DNA from: Sulfidibacterium sp964598065
GTDB lineage: Bacteria; Bacteroidota; Bacteroidia; Bacteroidales; F082
DNA: 9,531 nucleotides
NCBI GenBank assembly: GCA_964598065.1
Contig: CAZRAW010000084.1
Coordinates: 1 to 9,531, forward strand
Direction of reading: 5' to 3'
Numbering within the stretch: position 1 is the first letter of the stretch; every line of letters starts with the position of its first letter. Of the stretch, positions 1 to 7,069 are shown in pieces. A program made the translations under genes and the position numbers. The notes under the pieces are model-generated. The model made no database searches. It was given only the letters and a program-made list of their open reading frames with translations, and was not told the origin of the DNA.

Positions 1-81
1 ACTTCACAAAATCCAAATCTGACGCACATCTGAGCTTTTCAGCAAACCCTAAGTATGGATGTATAAAACAGGAAGAAATTA

Positions 82-378
82 TCACAAAACAAAATAGTCT
101 ACCGCTGCCACCTTTTCCACCGTATCTTTCATTCGGTTGAGAATTTTGACATGGTCGGGATGCGAACGATAGGCATCCAATCCGGCTTCATCGTTAAAAT
201 CTGCAGTAAGTACGAGATGGTACGCCGACGGCTTTTTGCTGATATTTAATCCCACCTCCATGGCTTTCAAAGGGTCGATGGACGATACAAGCGCTTCGAG
301 AAGCTGTTTAATCTCCGAAGATATCATTTCAACGTTCTGGTCATCGTTGAATTTCATCATAACAACATGTCTAAACAT
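82..378 (-). CDS. Dabb (stress-responsive alpha/beta-barrel) domain protein
   Basis: A 98-residue protein that is essentially one Dabb domain, a small ferredoxin-like fold that usually dimerises into a beta barrel. What is seen: an N-terminal strand with a conserved early His (FRHVVMMKF), a middle strand ending in VGLNIS, a strand YHLVLTADF, then the helix-turn YRSHPDHVKI, which is the family's most recognisable motif, and a final AVDYFVL strand. Full length for the family. The ATG (complement of 376-378) lies inside the last codons of the upstream membrane-protein gene, an 8-base overlap, so translation is probably coupled and the two genes share a transcript. Family members are linked to stress responses or act as small cyclases or oxygenases in specialised pathways. 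No substrate can be inferred here. Cytoplasmic: no signal peptide or membrane segment. Confidence 0.9.
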   Translation of the reverse strand: MFRHVVMMKFNDDQNVEMISSEIKQLLEALVSSIDPLKAMEVGLNISKKPSAYHLVLTADFNDEAGLDAYRSHPDHVKILNRMKDTVEKVAAVDYFVL

Positions 379-1498
379 TATTTTTTTCTTTACTTTTTTT
401 TACAAAAAATCCGGCCAACTTCTTCCTCGAAATGCTATGTTCCTCCATTCCCTCCGACCCCAACAGATAGGATATGGGAGAGAGTTCGGGGAGGTTCTCT
501 CCCAAAACACGAAAAACAGCAGCCACGGGAACGGCAATAAACATTCCGGGCAATCCCCAGATAAATCCCCCGAAAGTGATGGCAAGAATAATCATAAAAG
601 GGTTAATACTTACATGAGAACCCACGATATTGGGGGTCAGGACATTATTCTCAATAAATTGAACAATAATAAACTGAATAACAACAAGAAAAGCGTACTG
701 TGGAGAATTCATTGTAAAAACAGCAATAAAAAGCGGAAACATATAGCCGATAATAGTTCCGTAGTAAGGTATAAAATTCATTATTGCCGCCAATACGCCG
801 AGCAGCAAGGCGTGTTTCATACCAATAATTACAAAACCCGTACTGTTTAATACCACCAGTATGGATACTACGACAAAAACGCCGGTCATGTAATGTACTA
901 CAAGCTGATTAACCTCATCAAGAATTTTCCGCGCAATGGCATGCTTTTTTGCGGGAACAATCATGAGTATGAAATTATGAAACTTATTGCGATAGAAAAG
1001 CAGGAAAAAAATATAGACCGGCATAATACCCACGGTAAAAACCGTTTGAAATGTGGCTCCGAATGTCTTTTTAATATTGTTTCCGCTAAAACTCAACAGG
1101 TTTCCCGCAAAGAGCTTAAACTGTTCTTTCAACTGAGGCGTTTCAACGCCGGTCAACTGTGTTAAATGTTTAAAAATCGAATTCACGTTTCTACCGGCAG
1201 TTATTTTCAATCCCGGAAGGTCTTCAAGGAAAAGCCCCATCTGCTTATAAATAAAAAATACCAGACCGGTAACGATCGAAATCCCCACAAGAATACTGAT
1301 GATGTTGGCAAGGATTCGCGGAACCCTGTGCTTTTCAAGGAAGCTTGCGATGGGGTAGAGCAAGTAAGCGAAAAGGCCACCTAATGTAATAGGATAAAGA
1401 TAATTACGAAACTCTGTAAGTATGAAGTAAGTAAGCCACAAAAACAGCAATACAATTGTGAGCCGGAGAATAAGCGGAAGTTTCAGTGTTTCTTTCAT
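371..1498 (-). CDS. AI-2E family transporter (PerM-like membrane protein)
   Basis: A 375-residue polytopic inner-membrane protein of the AI-2E (autoinducer-2 exporter / PerM, UPF0118) family. Hydrophobic segments run in the family order: two near the N terminus (about 8-28 and 32-50), one at about 63-85, one at about 150-168 after a soluble stretch, then a cluster from about 205 to 330. Family signatures are NFIPYYGTIIG (241-251), FIENNVLTPNIVG (281-293) and GGFIWGLPGMFIAVP (310-324). The tail is basic (KKSKEK). Known members export AI-2 or act as Na+/H+ antiporters, but most are uncharacterised, so the substrate here is unknown. I chose the ATG at 1498 (MKETLKL) over a TTG 18 bases upstream because that TTG lies within the likely promoter -7 box. 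First gene of a probable two-gene operon with the Dabb gene, which it overlaps by 8 bases. Confidence 0.92.
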   Translation of the reverse strand: MKETLKLPLILRLTIVLLFLWLTYFILTEFRNYLYPITLGGLFAYLLYPIASFLEKHRVPRILANIISILVGISIVTGLVFFIYKQMGLFLEDLPGLKITAGRNVNSIFKHLTQLTGVETPQLKEQFKLFAGNLLSFSGNNIKKTFGATFQTVFTVGIMPVYIFFLLFYRNKFHNFILMIVPAKKHAIARKILDEVNQLVVHYMTGVFVVVSILVVLNSTGFVIIGMKHALLLGVLAAIMNFIPYYGTIIGYMFPLFIAVFTMNSPQYAFLVVIQFIIVQFIENNVLTPNIVGSHVSINPFMIILAITFGGFIWGLPGMFIAVPVAAVFRVLGENLPELSPISYLLGSEGMEEHSISRKKLAGFFVKKSKEKNNV

Positions 1499-1513
1499 AG
1501 GAAAATCAAAAGC

Positions 1514-1521
1514 CAAATGTA
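1514..1521 (-). promoter_or_regulatory. Bacteroidota-type -7 box for the AI-2E gene
   Basis: Read on the minus strand the sequence is TACATTTG, an exact match to the TAnnTTTG -7 consensus of Bacteroidota housekeeping promoters. It lies about 15 bases before the chosen ATG, giving a very short leader. A TTTC about 21 bases further upstream is an imperfect -33 element (consensus TTTG). Confidence 0.55.
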
Positions 1522-1570
1522 AACATAATTATTTTTCATCCGGAAACTTTTTTTGTCCTGAAAAATCGGG

Positions 1571-1617
1571 ATTTGGAAGTCCCCAAGTTCGATAAAGTCG
1601 GGTTTGCAAACCCCGAC
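1571..1617. repeat. Pair of REP-like palindromes
   Basis: Two short palindromes sit side by side in the gene-free stretch between divergent genes. The first (1571-1588) pairs ATTTGG with CCAAGT around a six-base loop, using one T-G pair. The second (1597-1617) is GTCGGGTTTG against CAAACCCCGAC, nearly perfect with a one-base bulge. Neither is followed by a T-run in a useful place, and both lie upstream of two divergent genes, so terminators are unlikely. The arrangement resembles REP/BIME-type dispersed intergenic repeats, which is an inference that needs other copies in the genome to confirm. Confidence 0.5.
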
Positions 1618-1629
1618 CAGCAGCGGGTG

Positions 1630-1682
1630 GGTGAATGGTGAATTAGTAAAGCCGTGAGAGAACGTTCAATTTACCATTCACC
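1630..1682. repeat. Inverted repeat of a GGTGAAT-type sequence
   Basis: The left arm 1630-1644 is GGTGAATGGTGAATT and the right arm 1668-1682 is AATTTACCATTCACC. They are complementary at 14 of 15 positions around a 23-base loop. The left arm is two tandem GGTGAAT heptamers, and the same 14-mer recurs at 8971-8984 in front of the four-helix-bundle pseudogene. Apart from the palindromes and promoter boxes, I see nothing else in the gene-free interval 1499-1786. Confidence 0.6.
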
Positions 1683-1757
1683 AAAAAAGACAACAAACTA
1701 CAACACACAATCCATTAGGGACAATCTAAATAATTACTCTGCCAAACTTTTATTTTT

Positions 1758-1765
1758 TACATTTG
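1758..1765 (+). promoter_or_regulatory. Bacteroidota-type -7 box for the Smr gene
   Basis: TACATTTG matches TAnnTTTG exactly and lies 21 bases before the ATG at 1787. It is the same octamer as the divergent box at 1514-1521. I see no convincing -33 TTTG at 19-21 bases upstream, so the promoter call rests mainly on the -7 box and its position. Confidence 0.5.
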
Positions 1766-1786
1766 CCGACTAAAGCAAAAAGAAAA

Positions 1787-2863
1787 ATGCGGTTTAAAAT
1801 TGGCGATAAAATCAGATTTCTAAATGAAACGGGTGGCGGGGTAGTTACCGCAATAATAGACAATAAGTTAGTAAAAGTTGAAACTGAAGATGGGTTTGAG
1901 ATGCCCGTTCTCAGTAAAGATTTAATTCCTGATTTCCGCGAACAAGAAGCAGAGCAAATAATTTTTTCTTCAGGTACTTCGCCGAAAGCATATCTTCCAA
2001 AAGAGGAAGAACCCACGGTTGAAGAAAACAATGTAAGCGAAATCAGCCCTTGGGGACGGGTAAATGAAGAGGAGGGATTTTATCTGCTTTTTGAGCCACA
2101 CGAACAGCAATGGGTGCTTACAGGAGATGTTGATGTTGTTCTTGCCAACCATACTCCTTTCGATATACTTTATAACCTTTTCCTAAAGCGAGACGACAAT
2201 ATGCAGGGGGTAGATTACGGTTCCGTACCCCCAAACTCAAAAATCATTCTGGCAACCATCACCCGGGATGAAATTGCCCATTGGATACATGGTATTATAC
2301 AAATCCTAATCCATAAGACCATGCCCGAAAAAGTCTTTTTCCCCATCCATTCTGTCGTAGATATTCGGGAAAACCGGTTTTTTAAAGAAGGTAGTTACCA
2401 GACCAACACCCTCACCAACGGGAAAGCCATTATTTCGGTCATTGCCCTGCGGTCAACTTTCCACGAAGCTGTGGAAAACGCTTTACAACAAAAATTTGAC
2501 TCCGAACCGGAAAAGACGAAAACCACCGTTAAACGCGAAATTCCTTTCATTGAAAAGTTTCGCACGGATGTTGGCGAGGCTGTAGTCGATTTACATATTG
2601 GCGAAATAGTGGATAATATTACGGGTCTGGAAAGTCGCGACATGTTTCAATTGCAAATAAACCATTTCAGAAAAGCACTGGAAAGCGCTATTGCCGAAGG
2701 CTATCGCAAAATTACTTTTATTCACGGTGTGGGAAACGGAACATTAAAAAATGCCATTATTAATGAATTAAAAGAATATGAACATCCGGAAGGCTCCATA
2801 GCTTCTATCATCAAATTTGGTGTGGGAGCGTTGGATGTGTCCATAGATAAAAATAAAAACTAA
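1787..2863 (+). CDS. DUF2027 and Smr domain protein
   Basis: A 358-residue soluble protein. The N-terminal ~50 residues (FKIGDKIRFLNETGGGVV onward) are a small beta-barrel-like segment typical of Bacteroidota DUF2027/Smr proteins. A charged linker follows (about 62-90), then the DUF2027 core (about 95-225), with no membrane segment. The C-terminal Smr domain spans about 262-355 and shows both hallmark motifs, VDLH (267-270) and HGVGNG (313-318). Smr domains occur at the C terminus of MutS2 and in stand-alone proteins and can nick or cleave nucleic acids, including in ribosome rescue and mRNA surveillance. That role is known for the family but not shown here. No MutS ATPase part is present, so this is not MutS2. 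The ATG at 1787 is preferred over a TTG at 1763 that overlaps the promoter -7 box. Confidence 0.9.
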   Translation: MRFKIGDKIRFLNETGGGVVTAIIDNKLVKVETEDGFEMPVLSKDLIPDFREQEAEQIIFSSGTSPKAYLPKEEEPTVEENNVSEISPWGRVNEEEGFYLLFEPHEQQWVLTGDVDVVLANHTPFDILYNLFLKRDDNMQGVDYGSVPPNSKIILATITRDEIAHWIHGIIQILIHKTMPEKVFFPIHSVVDIRENRFFKEGSYQTNTLTNGKAIISVIALRSTFHEAVENALQQKFDSEPEKTKTTVKREIPFIEKFRTDVGEAVVDLHIGEIVDNITGLESRDMFQLQINHFRKALESAIAEGYRKITFIHGVGNGTLKNAIINELKEYEHPEGSIASIIKFGVGALDVSIDKNKN

Positions 2864-2889
2864 AATTCAACTAAATAAATGCTTGAATT
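2864..2889 (+). terminator. Weak stem-loop after the Smr gene
   Basis: Directly after the stop codon, AATTCAA (2864-2870) pairs with TTGAATT (2883-2889) around a 12-base loop. It is AT-rich and has no clean T-run after it, so it is at best a weak terminator or mRNA 3'-end stabiliser. Confidence 0.25.
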
Positions 2890-2967
2890 AAGCTACTTTA
2901 AGAATCTGATTTTGAAAATATGTAAGTTTTAGCCATAATTATATAACAAGTAACCCTGATGATAAAT

Positions 2968-2975
2968 TAATTTTG
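2968..2975 (+). promoter_or_regulatory. Candidate -7 box for the cytochrome c synthase gene
   Basis: TAATTTTG fits TAnnTTTG in the 191-base AT-rich gap before the ccsBA-type gene. It would give a leader of about 70 bases. No -33 element is clear, and AT-rich DNA produces such octamers easily. Confidence 0.3.
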
Positions 2976-3054
2976 TAACCTGCTTCAAAAGTATTAATCA
3001 ACTTAAAAAAGATTGGGACATGAGTTACTGTTTCACCAAAACAACCAAATAAAT

Positions 3055-6000
3055 ATGAAAAAATTATCCAATATATTTTTCTCCATGCAAAGTATGGGCG
3101 TTTTAATTCTAATTTTCGCCTTTAGCATTGGAGCAGCTACCTTTATCGAAAACGATTTTGGCAGTACGGCAGCGAGAGCTGTGGTTTACAACGCTACATG
3201 GTTTGATATTTTGCTCGGCTTGCTGGCCGCAAATCTAATTGCCAATATTATCCGGTATCGCATGTATCGCAAGGGAAAATTTACGATGTTTCTTTTCCAT
3301 TTTGCTTTTCTGATTATTCTTTTGGGGGCAGCCATCACCCGTTTTGTAAGCTTCGAAGGCATGTTGCATTTGCGTGAAGGCGAAACTGCAAACGCTATTC
3401 TCTCCGACCGTACCTATGTACAGGTCAGCGCCGTAACCGATAATACTTCCGCAAAAGCAGAAAAACACGTATTGCTTTCTGCTCTCACCCCCAACGCCTA
3501 TCACCAGAACCTGAAAGTAGGCAATAAACGTATTGAATTAAAGGCGGTTAAATTTATTCCCGATGCCCGTGAAGTAATTTCAGAAGGTCAAACCGGAGCT
3601 CCTGTTATTACTTTGGTTATCGCTACCAGCACCATGAAACGGGTGAATCTTTATCTTAAAAGCGGTGATGAACAACAGATTGGAAATCATATAATAAAAT
3701 TTGGAAAAGCAAATGACCCTAAGGCGGTGAATATTTCCTTAAAAGGAGGCTTGCTTTTCATTGCGACTCCCGATTCGATGCACACCACTTCCATGAAAGG
3801 CGGACCATCTGAGACTCTGGCTCCCGGTAAATCCTATCAATTGGTAAAAGGAAAACTATACAGCGAAAACGGACTGAATATGGTATTGACCAATTTTTAT
3901 ACTCATGGCAAAATTGATTATGTCTCCGGCGGGAATAAAAATGCCAATTTGATGGACGTGGTGGTTGTGAAAGCCACGTCGGGAACCCGGTCAAAAGAGG
4001 TTATGCTCAGAGGAGGTAAAGGTTATCGTGGTGAGGAAAACCTTTTTACACTTAACGGTATCAATTTAAAACTGGATTATGGCTCCAGAGAGATAAAATT
4101 ACCCTTTTCCATCGAGCTGAAAAAATTTGTGCTGAAGCGTTATCCTGGTTCCATGAGCCCTTCGAGCTACGCCAGTCGTGTGGTTATTATTGATAAAGAA
4201 AGAAACGTGAATATGCCTTACCATATCTACATGAACCATGTTTTAAATTACAGGGGATACCGGTTCTTCCAGTCTTCTTACGATCTGGACGAGCACGGTA
4301 GCATTTTCTCGGTAAACCATGACTATTGGGGAACTTTTTTTACGTATGCAGGTTATCTCCTGATGGCTTTGGGTATGTTCCTGTCGCTACTAAACACCAA
4401 CAGCTATTTTTCTGCCTTGGGAAGATATTTGAAGAAGACATCAGCCACAGCCAAAACAATTCTCCTTATACTATTTTTCACAGCCACTTTTTCAACAGCC
4501 GGTTATGCCCAGTCCGGACATTTTAATTTTAACAGGATTCCGAAAATAAACAAAACGGAGGCTAATCAATTCGGCCATCTTTTGGTACAATCCAACGACG
4601 GCAGAATAAAGCCGGTGAACACTCTGGCAAGTGAAATATTGAGGAAACTCTCATGGAAAAGCCGTTTCCACGGTCTGACTCCCGACCAGGTTTTGCTGGG
4701 AATGATAAGTAGCCCAAGGTACTGGCAACAGGTTCCCATGATTAAAGTCTCCAGTAAAAAGCTGGCAAGGATTATTGGCATAAAAGGGAAATACGCCTCC
4801 TATTTTGACTTTATTGATATGAAAAATAATACCTACAAGCTTCAAAAATACGTTTCGAAGGTTTATGCTGAAAATCCTTCAAAGAGAGGCGTGTTCGATA
4901 GGGAGGTTATGAAAGTGGACGAACGTATGAACATTGCCTATATGGTTTATACGGGACAATTTCTTAAAATGATACCCGATCCGAAAGACCCGCTTCATGC
5001 ATGGTATTCACCTGCAGCGAAGCTCACTACCTTGTCAGGTCAAGATTCGCTGATGGCTGTCAGTGTTATCCCGCAATATTTACGGTCGCTGGCAAATGGG
5101 AAAACGAAACTGGCCCATAAACTGTTGACAGATTTTTCTTCATACCAAAAGGAATACGGAGCCTCACTGATTCCTTCGCAGAGTAAAATCGATGCCGAAA
5201 TTCTTTACAATCGCTGGATGATTTTCTTTCGACTCGCCATAGCGTATGGCATAATAGGTCTGATTATGATTGTCCTGACATTTGTCGCCATTTTTAAAGA
5301 CAACAAAACTCTCCGGATAATTTTGAATTTCTTTGTTGGTGTCATTTTTATCGGGTTTTTATTACAGACCTTCGGACTTGGACTTCGCTGGTATATTTCG
5401 GGACATGCCCCGTGGAGTAATGGTTATGAGTCCATGATATACATTGGCTGGGTTACAATACTGGCGGGTTTGCTGTTTTCAAGGCGGTCGAAAATGACGA
5501 TAGCCGCCACTACTTTACTAGCTTCTATCATCCTGTTTGTGGCACATTTAAGCTGGATGGATCCGGAAATTACCAACCTCGTACCCGTATTGAAATCCTA
5601 TTGGCTGACCATTCACGTTTCCGTGATCACAGCGAGTTACGGATTCCTGGCTTTGGGCGCTCTGTTGGGTTTTTTCAACCTGATTTTAATGATTATGAAA
5701 ACGCCCAAAAATCGTTTGATTATGATCGAACACATTAAAGAGCTGACCACTATCAACAAACGAACGCTTATTGTCGGTTTATACATGCTTGCCCTGGGGA
5801 CTTTTATCGGCGGGGTATGGGCTAACGAAAGCTGGGGAAGCTATTGGGGATGGGATCCTAAAGAAGCCTGGGCATTGGTCAGCATATTGGTTTACAGCTT
5901 TATCGCACACATGCGATATATTCCGGGGTTGAAATCCAGATTTACTTTTAATCTTGCTTCCATAATCGGCTTTTTCTCTATTTTAATGACCTATTTCGGG

Positions 6001-6150
6001 GTAAATTACTATCTCCCGGGATTACATTCTTATGCCAGTAGTACTCCTGTTCCCATTCCCGATTTTGTTTATTACATACTCGGTGTGATAATCTTAACGA
6101 TAATTTGGGCATATTATAACGAACAACGGCTTAAAAAGTTGAAAGGATAA
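3055..6150 (+). CDS. ccsBA: Fused ResB/CcsB-CcsA cytochrome c haem lyase (system II)
   Basis: A 1031-residue inner-membrane protein fusing both halves of the system II cytochrome c synthase, which moves haem to the periplasmic face and attaches it to CXXCH apocytochromes. ResB/CcsB half: membrane segments at about 11-29, 49-67, 77-97 and 427-447 with a large periplasmic region between the last two. CcsA half: segments from about 721 to 1021, with SGHAPWSNGYES (782-793) and the tryptophan-rich WWD haem motif WGSYWGWDPKEAWAL (927-941). By analogy with characterised CcsBA proteins, the likely haem-ligand histidines are H82 and H952 in the membrane and H854 and H991 (GLHSY) flanking the WWD loop. 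Between the halves, residues 467-486 read like a signal peptide (hydrophobic stretch ending AYAQ), followed by about 230 periplasmic residues. I chose the ATG at 3055 over a TTG at 3013 because it starts the first basic-hydrophobic segment. No cytochrome substrate gene is in the window. It nearly abuts the convergent dehydrogenase gene. Confidence 0.95.
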   Translation: MKKLSNIFFSMQSMGVLILIFAFSIGAATFIENDFGSTAARAVVYNATWFDILLGLLAANLIANIIRYRMYRKGKFTMFLFHFAFLIILLGAAITRFVSFEGMLHLREGETANAILSDRTYVQVSAVTDNTSAKAEKHVLLSALTPNAYHQNLKVGNKRIELKAVKFIPDAREVISEGQTGAPVITLVIATSTMKRVNLYLKSGDEQQIGNHIIKFGKANDPKAVNISLKGGLLFIATPDSMHTTSMKGGPSETLAPGKSYQLVKGKLYSENGLNMVLTNFYTHGKIDYVSGGNKNANLMDVVVVKATSGTRSKEVMLRGGKGYRGEENLFTLNGINLKLDYGSREIKLPFSIELKKFVLKRYPGSMSPSSYASRVVIIDKERNVNMPYHIYMNHVLNYRGYRFFQSSYDLDEHGSIFSVNHDYWGTFFTYAGYLLMALGMFLSLLNTNSYFSALGRYLKKTSATAKTILLILFFTATFSTAGYAQSGHFNFNRIPKINKTEANQFGHLLVQSNDGRIKPVNTLASEILRKLSWKSRFHGLTPDQVLLGMISSPRYWQQVPMIKVSSKKLARIIGIKGKYASYFDFIDMKNNTYKLQKYVSKVYAENPSKRGVFDREVMKVDERMNIAYMVYTGQFLKMIPDPKDPLHAWYSPAAKLTTLSGQDSLMAVSVIPQYLRSLANGKTKLAHKLLTDFSSYQKEYGASLIPSQSKIDAEILYNRWMIFFRLAIAYGIIGLIMIVLTFVAIFKDNKTLRIILNFFVGVIFIGFLLQTFGLGLRWYISGHAPWSNGYESMIYIGWVTILAGLLFSRRSKMTIAATTLLASIILFVAHLSWMDPEITNLVPVLKSYWLTIHVSVITASYGFLALGALLGFFNLILMIMKTPKNRLIMIEHIKELTTINKRTLIVGLYMLALGTFIGGVWANESWGSYWGWDPKEAWALVSILVYSFIAHMRYIPGLKSRFTFNLASIIGFFSILMTYFGVNYYLPGLHSYASSTPVPIPDFVYYILGVIILTIIWAYYNEQRLKKLKG

Positions 6151-6157
6151 AAGACCT

Positions 6158-6964
6158 TTATTTCTTCTTCGACACAGCTTTCAGGGCAATGCGATCTACC
6201 AATGACGGGGCAATCAGCTTAAGCCATAATCCAGCTTTGGCTTTAGTCGTCATAACCAGTTCCCGCCTTCGTCCGGCAATAGCAGGAATCATAAGGTCAA
6301 CACATCGCTCAACAGTCATAGCTCCGGCTTCGTCCAGCGGACTTTCCCCCAATGGTTTTCCATCGCTTCCCATGGCGTGTGCACGCACTTCGGTAGAGAC
6401 AAACCCCGGATAAATCATGGTTACACTCACGGTGCCTTTCAATTCGATGCGCAACGTGTCGAAAAATCCGGCCATAGCATGTTTGCTCGCCGCATAACCG
6501 CTACGAGTGGGAACACCGGTTTTCCCGGTAAGACTGGAAACGCCCACCAAACGACCTTTGGTTTTTTTCAGGTAGGGCAGAGCGTAAAAAGTGCAATACA
6601 AACTGCCAAAGTAGTTTACCTGCATAATCTGTTCAAACGGAGTCAAATCAGTAAACTCCTCAAAATAAGCCCACATGGTTATCCCGGCATTATTGATAAG
6701 AACATCGATTTCTCCATATTTGTCAACTACCTTTTCGATGAAATCTTTACAATTTTCTTTGATGGAAACATCCACAGGAATGGCGAGGGCACTACTACCT
6801 TTTTTCCGGCACACTTCAGCCACAGCCTCCAATTTCTCTGTGTTCCGTGCGCCGAGGGCCAGCGAGGCGCCCGCTTCCGCCATCCTAAAAGCCAACTCCT
6901 TCCCTATTCCTGAAGAAGCGCCGGTGATAACAATTACCTTATTCTTAAACGAATATTTTGCCAT
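6158..6964 (-). CDS. Short-chain dehydrogenase/reductase (SDR), classical type
   Basis: A 268-residue cytoplasmic NAD(P)-dependent oxidoreductase of the classical SDR family. Visible motifs in order: the cofactor-binding TGASSGIG (14-21), an Arg after the second strand (R40, in GARN) that suggests NADP(H) preference, NNAG (91-94), N117, the catalytic Ser in VSSLTG (S144), YAASK with Tyr157 and Lys161, and PGFVST (186-191). The Ser-Tyr spacing of 13 is the canonical one, so the active site looks intact. A basic tail follows (KAVSKKK), and a mildly hydrophobic C-terminal stretch could contact a membrane. The substrate cannot be inferred. The start is the ATG at 6964 (MAKYSFKNK); a longer reading to 7036 would run through the promoter region and lacks family homology. 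Convergent with ccsBA (7-base gap) and divergent from the sigma-54 regulator. Confidence 0.93.
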   Translation of the reverse strand: MAKYSFKNKVIVITGASSGIGKELAFRMAEAGASLALGARNTEKLEAVAEVCRKKGSSALAIPVDVSIKENCKDFIEKVVDKYGEIDVLINNAGITMWAYFEEFTDLTPFEQIMQVNYFGSLYCTFYALPYLKKTKGRLVGVSSLTGKTGVPTRSGYAASKHAMAGFFDTLRIELKGTVSVTMIYPGFVSTEVRAHAMGSDGKPLGESPLDEAGAMTVERCVDLMIPAIAGRRRELVMTTKAKAGLWLKLIAPSLVDRIALKAVSKKK

Positions 6965-6982
6965 GATATCAATACTTTTTTG

Positions 6983-6990
6983 CGAATGTA
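6983..6990 (-). promoter_or_regulatory. Candidate -7 box for the SDR gene
   Basis: On the minus strand this reads TACATTCG, one mismatch from TAnnTTTG, 18 bases before the ATG. Its spacing copies that of the exact boxes in front of other genes in the window. I see no good -33 element. Confidence 0.4.
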
Positions 6991-7044
6991 AAAAATTCAA
7001 AGCAGACAGGCCTAAAGTTCCCGGCCACAAATGCAAAGAATGCT

Positions 7045-7052
7045 TAATTTTG
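7045..7052 (+). promoter_or_regulatory. Candidate -7 box for the response-regulator gene
   Basis: TAATTTTG fits TAnnTTTG and lies 17 bases before the ATG at 7070, the same geometry as the other promoters here. With the SDR box it makes a compact divergent promoter region of about 105 bases. Confidence 0.4.
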
Positions 7053-7069
7053 AAGAAAAATTACAGCCT

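Noticed and set aside
236..850. Plus-strand open frame of 204 codons, plus further plus-strand frames at 893-1165 and 1166-1384
   Set aside because: They lie opposite the well-supported AI-2E and Dabb genes and their translations are low-complexity and basic with no family motif, so they are antisense shadows.
1763..1786. TTG as the start of the Smr gene; similar TTG starts at 1516 (AI-2E) and 3013 (ccsBA)
   Set aside because: The extra residues match no family start. At 1516 and 1763 the TTG falls inside a TAnnTTTG promoter box, and an ATG starting the recognisable family sequence follows in each case.
6142..6159. Bidirectional terminator between ccsBA and the SDR gene (AAAGG / CCTTT)
   Set aside because: The stem is only five pairs with an eight-base loop and lies across both gene ends; too weak to call.
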